A program made the translations under genes and the position numbers. A model generated the notes under the pieces. The model was not told the DNA's origin. It saw only the letters and a list, made by a program, of their open reading frames with translations, and made no database searches. From Chlamydiota bacterium (GTDB taxonomy: Bacteria > Chlamydiota > Chlamydiia > Chlamydiales > Criblamydiaceae), in the NCBI GenBank assembly GCA_021772365.1, contig JAJFMC010000169.1, forward strand, positions 1 through 5,295: a stretch of 5,295 nucleotides of DNA. The letters run 5' to 3'. Shown here piece after piece: positions 1-4,731 of the stretch. How positions within the stretch are numbered: position 1 is the first letter of the stretch; every line of letters begins with the position of its first letter.

Positions 1-1227
1 TTCTTCCACAGCAGCAGCAGTCGCGTGCTGAGCATCTTCAACGCGGTCTTTCTTTTCTTTCATTTCGATTTCTGTTGCAGCTCCGACACGAATGACTCCT
101 ACTCCACCAACAAGCTTGGCAAGTCTTTCTTGAAGCTTCTCTTTATCGTATTCAGAATCAGACTCTTCAATCTGGCGACGGATCATGTTTGAGCGGTCTT
201 CGATACGCTGTTTGTCACCAGCACCTTCAACAAGAGTTGTTTCGTCTTTGTTGATGACTGCTTTTTTGATTTTACCAAGTTGTTCGATCGTTGTGGTTTC
301 AAGCTTAAGACCTACTTCTTCACTGATCACTTGTCCGTTTGTAATGATAGCAAGGTCTTCAAGCATCGCTTTACGGCGATCACCAAAACCTGGAGCTTTC
401 ACTGCACAGATTTTTAATCCTGCACGAAGGCGGTTAACGACTAGAGTCGCTAGCGCTTCACCGTCGATATCTTCAGCGATGATAAGAAGGGGAAGACCTG
501 TCTCTGCAACAGCTTGAAGGATAGGAATGATGTCCTTGACAGTGCTGATTTTTTTGTCATGAATCAGGATGTAAGCATCTTCGAGGATGCACTCTTGTGT
601 TTCTGTATCTGTCATGAAATATGCAGAAAGATATCCTCTATCAAAATTCATTCCTTCAACAACATCCAAAGTCGTTTCAAACCCTTTGTTTTCTTCGACT
701 GTAATAGTTCCGTCATTTCCAACACGTTCCATCGCATTTGCAATGATTTCACCAATTTCTTTGTCATTATTTGAAGAAATCGTGGCAACTTGTGCTATCT
801 CTTGCTTGTTTTTGACTGGTTTGCTGTGTTTTGTTAGCTCTGCGATGACAACTTCTAGCGCTTCTTCCATTCCACGCTTTAGATCCATTGGATTTGCTCC
901 AGCAGTCACATTACGTAAACCTTCGCGGTATATTGCTTCGGCAAGAACGGTCGCTGTCGTTGTACCATCACCAGCTTTATCAGCTGTCTTGCTGGCAACC
1001 TCTTTAACCATTTGAGCGCCCATGTTTTCGTCTTTGTCTTCCAGTTCAATCTCTTTGGCAACAGTGACACCGTCCTTGGTGATATGTGGAGCGCCGTATG
1101 ATTTATCAATGATGACATTACGGCCTCTAGGACCGAGGGTGACTTTTACAGCATCAGCAAGAGCGGTGACACCTTTTAGGATCTTTTGTCTTGCTTCTTC
1201 TTTAAATTTGATTTCTTTAGCAGCCAT
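1..1227 (-). CDS. groEL: 60 kDa chaperonin GroEL (partial, C-terminus beyond window)
   Basis: Cytosolic chaperonin that, with GroES, folds client proteins inside a double-ring ATP-driven chamber. I translated the frame from ATG at 1227 to the window edge: 409 uninterrupted codons with no frameshift. Residue numbering matches E. coli GroEL at the landmarks. The nucleotide-binding loop TLGPRG is at 30-35, the phosphate loop GDGTTT is at 86-91 with Asp87, and RVEDAQHAT carries the hydrolytic Asp398. The apical domain contains the RGYLSAYF segment (client and GroES contact region). The second equatorial half, about 135 residues including the usual C-terminal tail, lies outside the window. An AAGGAG Shine-Dalgarno (1237-1242) sits 9 bases before the start. 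It follows groES by 26 bases and should be cotranscribed from the groES promoter. Long stretches such as EKLQERLAKL and AATEIEMKEKKDRV look chlamydial. Chlamydiae also carry divergent groEL paralogs; linkage to groES marks this one as the canonical copy (family knowledge). Confidence 0.98.
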   Translation of the reverse strand, partial: MAAKEIKFKEEARQKILKGVTALADAVKVTLGPRGRNVIIDKSYGAPHITKDGVTVAKEIELEDKDENMGAQMVKEVASKTADKAGDGTTTATVLAEAIYREGLRNVTAGANPMDLKRGMEEALEVVIAELTKHSKPVKNKQEIAQVATISSNNDKEIGEIIANAMERVGNDGTITVEENKGFETTLDVVEGMNFDRGYLSAYFMTDTETQECILEDAYILIHDKKISTVKDIIPILQAVAETGLPLLIIAEDIDGEALATLVVNRLRAGLKICAVKAPGFGDRRKAMLEDLAIITNGQVISEEVGLKLETTTIEQLGKIKKAVINKDETTLVEGAGDKQRIEDRSNMIRRQIEESDSEYDKEKLQERLAKLVGGVGVIRVGAATEIEMKEKKDRVEDAQHATAAAVEE

Positions 1228-1253
1228 GTTGTTCTACTCCTTAAAGTATGCTT

Positions 1254-1574
1254 TTACTTTTCAATGATAGCGATGATGTCGTCGGCACGAACAATAATTA
1301 ACTCTTCGTCATTAACAGTGACTTCTTGACCAGAATATTTTTCCATTAAAATGGTATCGCCAACTTTCACAGGGATTTCAATAATGTTTCCTTGTTTGTC
1401 TTTCTTTCCGGTACCAATTGCAATGATTTCTGCTTGTTCTTGCTTTTGCTTCGCTGAGTCTGGGAGGATAATTCCGCCTTTTGCAGTAGCTTCTGCTTCG
1501 AGTCTTTTAACAAGGACTCGGTTTCCTAGTGGTCGAAGTTGGGTTGCTTCTTTAACGTTTTGAGTTTGTTCCAT
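1254..1574 (-). CDS. groES: 10 kDa co-chaperonin GroES
   Basis: Heptameric lid of the GroEL chamber, acting in the cytosol. The product is 106 residues when started at ATG 1574. The family core is clear: LRPLGNRVLVKR at 13-24, the GroEL-binding mobile loop region ending in GGIIL at 33-37, a central KYSGQEVTV segment and a C-terminal IVRADDIIAIIEK. An upstream in-frame ATG at 1595 would add seven residues, but the ideal AAGGAG (1581-1586) lies 6 bases before ATG 1574 and would be inside the coding region of the longer form, so I chose 1574. The roughly 10-residue polar N-terminal extension before the conserved core is slightly longer than in E. coli (97 residues). It is the first gene of the groES-groEL operon, with its own promoter and a CIRCE-like repeat upstream. 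Confidence 0.97.
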   Translation of the reverse strand: MEQTQNVKEATQLRPLGNRVLVKRLEAEATAKGGIILPDSAKQKQEQAEIIAIGTGKKDKQGNIIEIPVKVGDTILMEKYSGQEVTVNDEELIIVRADDIIAIIEK

Positions 1575-1580
1575 AATTAT

Positions 1581-1586
1581 CTCCTT
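1581..1586 (-). promoter_or_regulatory. Ribosome binding site deciding the groES start
   Basis: AAGGAG on the minus strand, 6 bases before ATG 1574. It rules in favour of the 106-residue GroES over a 113-residue version starting at 1595, which has no comparable site. Confidence 0.85.
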
Positions 1587-1630
1587 GTTATTCAAGAATT
1601 GTTTCGTGTTTTCTGTCTGTTTGAAGCGTT

Positions 1631-1659
1631 ATTTTAAGGTAAATAACGGTTTTTCGCAA
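1631..1659 (-). promoter_or_regulatory. groES-groEL promoter (sigma-70 type)
   Basis: Read on the minus strand: a -35 box TTGCGA (1659-1654), a 17-base spacer, and a -10 box TAAAAT (1636-1631). This predicts transcription starting near 1624 and a 5' leader of about 50 bases before groES. Both boxes are close to consensus and the spacing is optimal, fitting the housekeeping sigma factor (sigma-66 in chlamydiae). It is the only good promoter in the 124-base pepF-groES gap. The CIRCE-like repeat ends 7 bases upstream of the -35 box. Confidence 0.65.
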
Positions 1660-1666
1660 GTTATAT

Positions 1667-1693
1667 TTAGCAGTTTCACGAAGGAACTGCTAA
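1667..1693. promoter_or_regulatory. CIRCE-like inverted repeat (candidate HrcA operator)
   Basis: Perfect dyad TTAGCAGTT-N9-AACTGCTAA, extendable by one T/A pair on each side (1666-1694). The CIRCE consensus is TTAGCACTC-N9-GAGTGCTAA. Arm length and spacer length are identical, and 14 of 18 arm bases match, with the four differences placed symmetrically so that the dyad is kept. It lies 5 bases past the pepF stop and just upstream of the groES -35 box, an appropriate place for an HrcA operator controlling groES-groEL. Because it directly follows pepF it could also act as a weak terminator hairpin, but no T-run follows it on the minus strand. HrcA binding is inferred, not shown. Confidence 0.65.
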
Positions 1694-1698
1694 ATAGT

Positions 1699-3507
1699 TT
1701 AATTTTCTAGAAGATCGGTGAGCTGGTCCACCAACTGGCTGAACTTGCCAATCGCTGCATTTACCGGTTCTGGAGTGTTCATATTGACACCCGCAAGCTC
1801 TAGTGTCTCTACTGGATACCGACTACAACCACTTTTCAGAAAACCTAGGTAGTCTTCCCGTTCTTGATCGCCGCCGTTTACCACACGCTCAGATAAGGCT
1901 AGAGCTGCACTTATACCCGTCGCATATTGATATACATAAAAATTGTAGTAGAAGTGGGGGATGCGTGCCCATTCTAGTTGCGCCTCTTCATCAATAACGA
2001 CTTTTGGACCAAAGTATTTTTGATTGAGAGCTAGGTACTCATCCTTCAATAATTGTGGAGTTAGTGGTTCGTCATTTTCGATTTTCGTGTGCATCAACAG
2101 CTCGAATTCAGCAAACATCGTTTGTCTAAAGAGTGTGGCTCGAAGATCTTCAATTTTTTCGTTGATGAGGTAAATTTTTTCTTCTTTACTATTCGAACGT
2201 TCTAGCATCATTCTCATCAGAAGGTCTTCGTTGAACGTCGAAGCAACTTCTGCTAAAAATATAGGGTAATCCCCATATTGATAAGGTTGGTGTTTATGGG
2301 AAAAATAACTGTGCATGCTATGGCCGGCTTCATGAGCAAGGGTGAATACATCCCGTAACACACCATTGTAATTCATGAGTATGTAGGGCATGCTATTGTA
2401 ACAGCCACTAGAGTAGCCTCCGGAACGTTTGTTTTTGTTTTCGTATCGGTCAACCCAACGGTCTTCTTTCATCCCTTTACGGAGAGCGTTTTGATATTCA
2501 GCTCCAAGCGGGCCAACCGAATCAATGACAAGTTCTGCGGCCTCTTCATATGATAGTTTAATGTCATGTTCCTGGATGAGAGGTGCGTACATGTCGTATA
2601 AGTGAAGAGGTGTTACTCCCATGATCCTTTCACGCAGTCCCATGTACTTGTGTAAAACTTCTAAGTTGTTATTCACAGCTTCTACAAGTGAGGAGTAAAC
2701 TTTCGAGTCTATATTTTTTGGGTAAAGCGATCTTTCAAGGCATGTGGGGTATTTTCGAGATGTAGCTTCAAATAGGTGCTTTTGCACAACCCCTTGCAGG
2801 AGCTCGCAAAGAGTGTTTTCATAGCCTTGGTATTTCTTATGGAATTGTAAAAAAGCGTTTCTTCGTAATGTTCGGTCGTGTGTTCGTAAATACAGTCCAA
2901 AAGAAGCATGACTGAGTTCTTTTTCTTCTCCTTTCTCGTCAAGAACCTTTCCAAAATCAAAGTCTGCATCGTTAATAGCACTGAAGGCTTTCTGATATCC
3001 TTGTAAGGCTTTTGCTGAATAAGCCATGAGTTTTTCTTCTGAAGGGGGGAGCGTGTGCGTTTTTAATCGAAGAATTTTCTCCAGATAAAAGTGGTAGCCT
3101 TTGAGTATTTCTGAGGACATATACTCATCAATTTTTTCTTGTGAAAGATTGAGTAGTTCCGGGTCAATCCAGGAGGTCGCTTGGGAGAAATCATGCATTA
3201 ACACTGTGATTTTTATGTAGGCGGATTTGTGTTTATCGTTTGTAATATCCTCGTCATGTCTGAGGTGTGAGTAGGTGTATAAGTGTTCAAGTTTAAGTTC
3301 TAACTTAAAAAGGGTATCTAACAAGTTTTTGACGACATCGGGGCCATCGTTTAACTTTCCTTGGTATTGTTGGATCAGGTCCCACAGCTTCTCTTTTGGG
3401 GTGGCGGTAAATGTGTTGAATTCATCTTCCCATTCCTCAAAAGATGAATACATGGCTTCTACATTCCAACAGTCTTCGGGGAGTATTTCTGAGCGAACTT
3501 TATTCAT
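1699..3507 (-). CDS. pepF: Oligoendopeptidase F, M3 family zinc metallopeptidase
   Basis: Cytosolic zinc peptidase that cleaves short oligopeptides, probably recycling peptides released by other proteases. At 602 residues it has the normal PepF length. The N-terminal helical part (roughly residues 1-200) begins with a family-like segment, PEDCWNVEAMY. The catalytic M3 domain follows. GGYSSG at 363-368 leads into the HEAGH zinc motif at 392-396 (His392, His396 ligands, Glu393 catalytic), and Glu420 in AEVAST is the expected third ligand. IPHFYYNFYVYQYATG at 516-531 is the tyrosine-rich substrate-binding segment typical of PepF. No signal peptide or membrane segment is seen. The start at 3507 has only a weak AGGT-type ribosome site, but no better in-frame start is visible. 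The gene lies upstream of groES on the same strand, as I recall from Chlamydia, but a separate groES promoter lies between them. All catalytic residues are intact. Confidence 0.96.
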   Translation of the reverse strand: MNKVRSEILPEDCWNVEAMYSSFEEWEDEFNTFTATPKEKLWDLIQQYQGKLNDGPDVVKNLLDTLFKLELKLEHLYTYSHLRHDEDITNDKHKSAYIKITVLMHDFSQATSWIDPELLNLSQEKIDEYMSSEILKGYHFYLEKILRLKTHTLPPSEEKLMAYSAKALQGYQKAFSAINDADFDFGKVLDEKGEEKELSHASFGLYLRTHDRTLRRNAFLQFHKKYQGYENTLCELLQGVVQKHLFEATSRKYPTCLERSLYPKNIDSKVYSSLVEAVNNNLEVLHKYMGLRERIMGVTPLHLYDMYAPLIQEHDIKLSYEEAAELVIDSVGPLGAEYQNALRKGMKEDRWVDRYENKNKRSGGYSSGCYNSMPYILMNYNGVLRDVFTLAHEAGHSMHSYFSHKHQPYQYGDYPIFLAEVASTFNEDLLMRMMLERSNSKEEKIYLINEKIEDLRATLFRQTMFAEFELLMHTKIENDEPLTPQLLKDEYLALNQKYFGPKVVIDEEAQLEWARIPHFYYNFYVYQYATGISAALALSERVVNGGDQEREDYLGFLKSGCSRYPVETLELAGVNMNTPEPVNAAIGKFSQLVDQLTDLLEN

Positions 3508-3557
3508 GATGTACCTATTTGTGAGTGTGTGTTTAGGTGTATACTTGTTGTTTGAAA

Positions 3558-3576
3558 GAGTAATTGTAATTTACTC
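3558..3576. repeat. Inverted repeat over the pepF -10 box
   Basis: GAGTAA (3558-3563) and TTACTC (3571-3576) form a perfect 6-base dyad around a 7-base centre that holds most of the candidate pepF -10 box. The position would suit an operator. The dyad is short and the region is AT-rich, so chance is a real alternative. Confidence 0.3.
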
Positions 3577-3591
3577 ACTCTTAAGTGAAAA
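3563..3591 (-). promoter_or_regulatory. Candidate pepF promoter
   Basis: Minus strand: -35 box TTTTCA (3591-3586), 17-base spacer, -10 box TACAAT (3568-3563). It predicts a start near 3556 and a leader of about 49 bases before pepF. The -10 is good and the -35 moderate (4 of 6). The -10 box largely lies in the loop of an inverted repeat (3558-3576), and the promoter overlaps an opposing plus-strand promoter. Confidence 0.45.
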
Positions 3592-3598
3592 GTAAAAA
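3570..3598 (+). promoter_or_regulatory. Candidate promoter for the structured RNA
   Basis: Plus strand: -35-like TTTACT (3570-3575), 17-base spacer, -10-like TAAAAA (3593-3598). It predicts a start around 3605-3607, a few bases before the 5' pairing arm of the structured element. Each box matches only moderately (4 to 5 of 6), but the spacing is optimal and the position relative to the RNA is right. It overlaps the divergent pepF promoter almost completely. Confidence 0.4.
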
Positions 3599-3605
3599 CA
3601 TGTGA

Positions 3606-3784
3606 TTTTTGGCATGTTCAAAAGAAGGTAATGACGGGTAACAGTTTTATGCGGCCGATCTCAAGAAAATCGCTTCTTGCTAATAGAGTTTCAGCTATTC
3701 CCTCGTTACGATTTCCACGATCTAGACCACCTAAAACAATTACCCTTGGCTGTTACCCTCATTCGAACAATGCCTGATTTTTTT
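3606..3784 (+). ncRNA. Candidate structured small RNA, about 170-180 nt, rod-like
   Basis: This stretch folds back on itself end to end. GGCATGTTC (3611-3619) pairs with GAAC-A-ATGCC (3765-3774, one bulged A). AATGA-C-GGGTAACAG (3630-3644) pairs with CTGTTACCC-TCATT (3750-3763), giving 14 base pairs with one bulge. TTTTA (3645-3649) can pair with TAAAA (3732-3736), leaving a 13-base one-sided bulge (3737-3749). Farther in are broken pairings and small hairpins, for example AATAG with CTATT. Seven T (3778-3784) follow the closing stem, as in an intrinsic terminator, but only on the plus strand. The promoter-like boxes fit this direction. The overall shape (paired ends, long interrupted rod, large central bulge) resembles 6S RNA, but I see no diagnostic sequence for it or for tmRNA, RNase P or SRP RNA. 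Identity remains open. A 48-codon open frame (3631-3777) overlaps it and is a weaker alternative reading. Confidence 0.55.
3765..3784 (+). terminator. Terminator-like 3' end of the candidate RNA
   Basis: The 3' closing arm ending in ATGCC (3770-3774) is followed by TGA and seven T (3778-3784). The pairing partner is the distant 5' arm at 3611-3619 rather than a tight local hairpin. A local 4-base hairpin (CATT/AATG, 3760-3772) is weak. Termination strength is therefore uncertain. Confidence 0.4.
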
Positions 3785-3794
3785 AGCCTGACAA

Positions 3795-3822
3795 CTGAAA
3801 ATAATTGCGCTTTAATTTTCAG
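3795..3822. repeat. Inverted repeat upstream of the HPr gene
   Basis: CTGAAAAT (3795-3802) and ATTTTCAG (3815-3822) form a perfect 8-base dyad with a 12-base centre. The centre includes TTGCGC (3805-3810), which could serve as a -35 box, although only a poor -10 (TATTTC, 3828-3833) follows at 17 bases. It is either an operator or a second hairpin after the RNA. The rest of 3823-3878 shows no clear promoter. Confidence 0.35.
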
Positions 3823-3886
3823 ATGAGTATTTCATTAGATAGACCTATTATGATGAGTATGGATACACAAAACAACTTAAGGATGT

Positions 3887-4201
3887 ATGATCATGGAGAA
3901 CTTTATGGTCGATAAACCCAAAAAGGACAAAAAAGTTTCAGGGGTTTTTATTATAAAAAATGACCGGGGTCTTCATACTCGTCCATCTACAGAAATCGTC
4001 AAGTGTGTTAACCAATTTAAATCTGATATCCAATTAAAATACAAAAAAACAACAGTGAATGCTCGTTCTCTGCTTGGAATTCTCATGCTTGCTGCTGAAA
4101 AAGGATCCAGAATTCGAATAACAGCTACTGGTGTAGACGCACAGGAAGCAGTCGATGCATTGGTCGCTTTAGCAGATCTTTCTTTTCATATGAAATATTG
4201 A
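3887..4201 (+). CDS. ptsH: HPr-family phosphocarrier protein
   Basis: Small cytosolic phosphocarrier that takes phosphate from enzyme I on a histidine and, where HPr kinase is present, is regulated on a serine. From the first ATG it is 104 residues. The active-site motif GLHTRPST is at 28-35 with His30 and the supporting Arg32. The kinase-site segment VNARSLLGILML carries Ser61, exactly 31 residues after the histidine as in B. subtilis HPr (His15, Ser46). The C-terminal half (GSRIRITATGVDAQEAVDALVAL) is typical. HPr is usually about 85-90 residues, so the lysine-rich N-terminus is extended. Three starts are possible: 3887 (104 residues), 3893 (102) and 3905 (98). AAGGA (3879-3883) suits 3893, and GGAG (3895-3898) is ideally spaced for 3905. 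No ptsI follows; the gene stands alone, converging on the next one, so it could be an HPr-like paralog rather than the classical ptsH. Confidence 0.9.
   Translation: MIMENFMVDKPKKDKKVSGVFIIKNDRGLHTRPSTEIVKCVNQFKSDIQLKYKKTTVNARSLLGILMLAAEKGSRIRITATGVDAQEAVDALVALADLSFHMKY
3895..3898 (+). promoter_or_regulatory. Ribosome binding site supporting the shorter HPr start
   Basis: GGAG ends 6 bases before ATG 3905, better spaced than AAGGA (3879-3883), which lies 3 bases before ATG 3887 and 9 before ATG 3893. It favours a 98-residue HPr beginning MVDKPKKDKK. Since the site lies inside the longer readings, the start remains undecided. Confidence 0.45.
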
Positions 4202-4219
4202 GGGAATTGTAATCCCCTC
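4200..4219. terminator. Two-way terminator hairpin between convergent genes
   Basis: GAGGGAAT (4200-4207) and ATCCCCTC (4212-4219) form an 8-base stem around a 4-base TGTA loop. In plus-strand RNA it has one A-C mismatch. In minus-strand RNA that pair is G-U, so all eight pairs form. It overlaps the HPr stop codon and lies 8 bases past the end of the 4228-4644 gene, the expected place for a shared terminator. No strong T-run follows on either strand, so efficiency is uncertain. Confidence 0.45.
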
Positions 4220-4227
4220 TATTGACC

Positions 4228-4644
4228 CTATTCTTCTATAGGCACTGTTTTTTCCAAGACTTCACGCGTACAGTAAACTGGAACGTTATTCATTAGAGCT
4301 AAAGTGATACAGTCGCTTGGGCGTGCATCAATTTCCATGATATGGCGGATATTATCATGATGCTGTTCCAAATAGAGCCTAGCAAAATACACTGTATCTT
4401 GAATGTCGTTGATGACCACTTGTTTGATACGTACATTATAACCTTGGAAAATCGAGTCAATTAGATCGTGCGTCAAAGGTCGAATCTTCTCAGCTCCTGT
4501 AAGATACATCTGAAGAGTACGCCCGATACTTGGGTCCGTGTAGATTGCAAAACGCTTTCCCTCAGCACCTAAGATGACTACGGTGTAAGTTCGCGTTTGC
4601 ATGATTTTATCGAATGTAACTTGAACAAGTTCAGATGAAAGCAT
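4228..4644 (-). CDS. Bifunctional nuclease (BFN/DUF151) domain protein
   Basis: A 138-residue soluble protein made almost entirely of one BFN/DUF151 domain, the family named after a plant bifunctional nuclease and represented structurally by Thermotoga TM0160. The signature IDARPSDCITLALMNNVPVY spans about 105-124. Upstream, RPLTHDLI (55-62) and VVINDIQDTVYFARLYL (76-92) match the pattern usual in bacterial members. Full length for a stand-alone domain; no signal peptide or membrane segment. Nuclease activity has been reported for some members, but the role in chlamydiae is not established, so a specific substrate should not be assumed. The start at 4644 has a GGA-type ribosome site 8 bases upstream. 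It lies 87 bases downstream of rpiA on the same strand and converges on the HPr gene. Confidence 0.92.
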   Translation of the reverse strand: MLSSELVQVTFDKIMQTRTYTVVILGAEGKRFAIYTDPSIGRTLQMYLTGAEKIRPLTHDLIDSIFQGYNVRIKQVVINDIQDTVYFARLYLEQHHDNIRHIMEIDARPSDCITLALMNNVPVYCTREVLEKTVPIEE

Positions 4645-4677
4645 ACCATAATTCCGTTAACTCGCTTCTCAAATTTC

Positions 4678-4706
4678 ACTATAGGAACAAGAGCCATTTG
4701 TGACTA
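4678..4706 (-). promoter_or_regulatory. Candidate promoter of the BFN-domain gene
   Basis: Minus strand: -35-like TAGTCA (4706-4701), 17-base spacer, -10 TATAGT (4683-4678), predicting a short leader of about 27 bases before 4644. It sits in the 87-base gap after rpiA, where no convincing terminator is visible. Readthrough from rpiA is the alternative. Confidence 0.4.
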
Positions 4707-4731
4707 CTCATTATTTTTTTGAGACATTTGC

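Noticed and set aside
185..1267. Plus-strand open frames opposite groEL (for example 185-517, 587-1015, 1022-1267) and a minus-strand frame at 906-1118
   Set aside because: They overlap the fully conserved groEL coding frame. Their products are low-complexity Ser/Phe/Leu-rich or match no family, as expected of antisense and shifted readings.
1666..1694. Reading the groES-upstream dyad simply as a pepF terminator
   Set aside because: The stem is AT-rich and is followed on the minus strand by TATAACTTG rather than a T-run, while the arm sequence and N9 spacing match CIRCE. A secondary terminator role cannot be excluded.
2709..2981. Minus-strand 90-codon open frame inside pepF
   Set aside because: It is a shifted frame within an intact pepF with conserved length and motifs. 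The product has no recognisable domain and there is no sign of a frameshift.
3275..3595. Plus-strand 106-codon open frame opposite the pepF N-terminus and promoter
   Set aside because: Most of it is antisense to conserved pepF sequence. Its hydrophobic C-terminal end is simply the AT-rich spacer read through.
3750..3774. A TTCGAAC string suggesting a tRNA or tmRNA T-arm
   Set aside because: There is no 5-base T-stem flanking it, no acceptor stem and no CCA end. The bases are better explained by the long closing stem of the candidate RNA.
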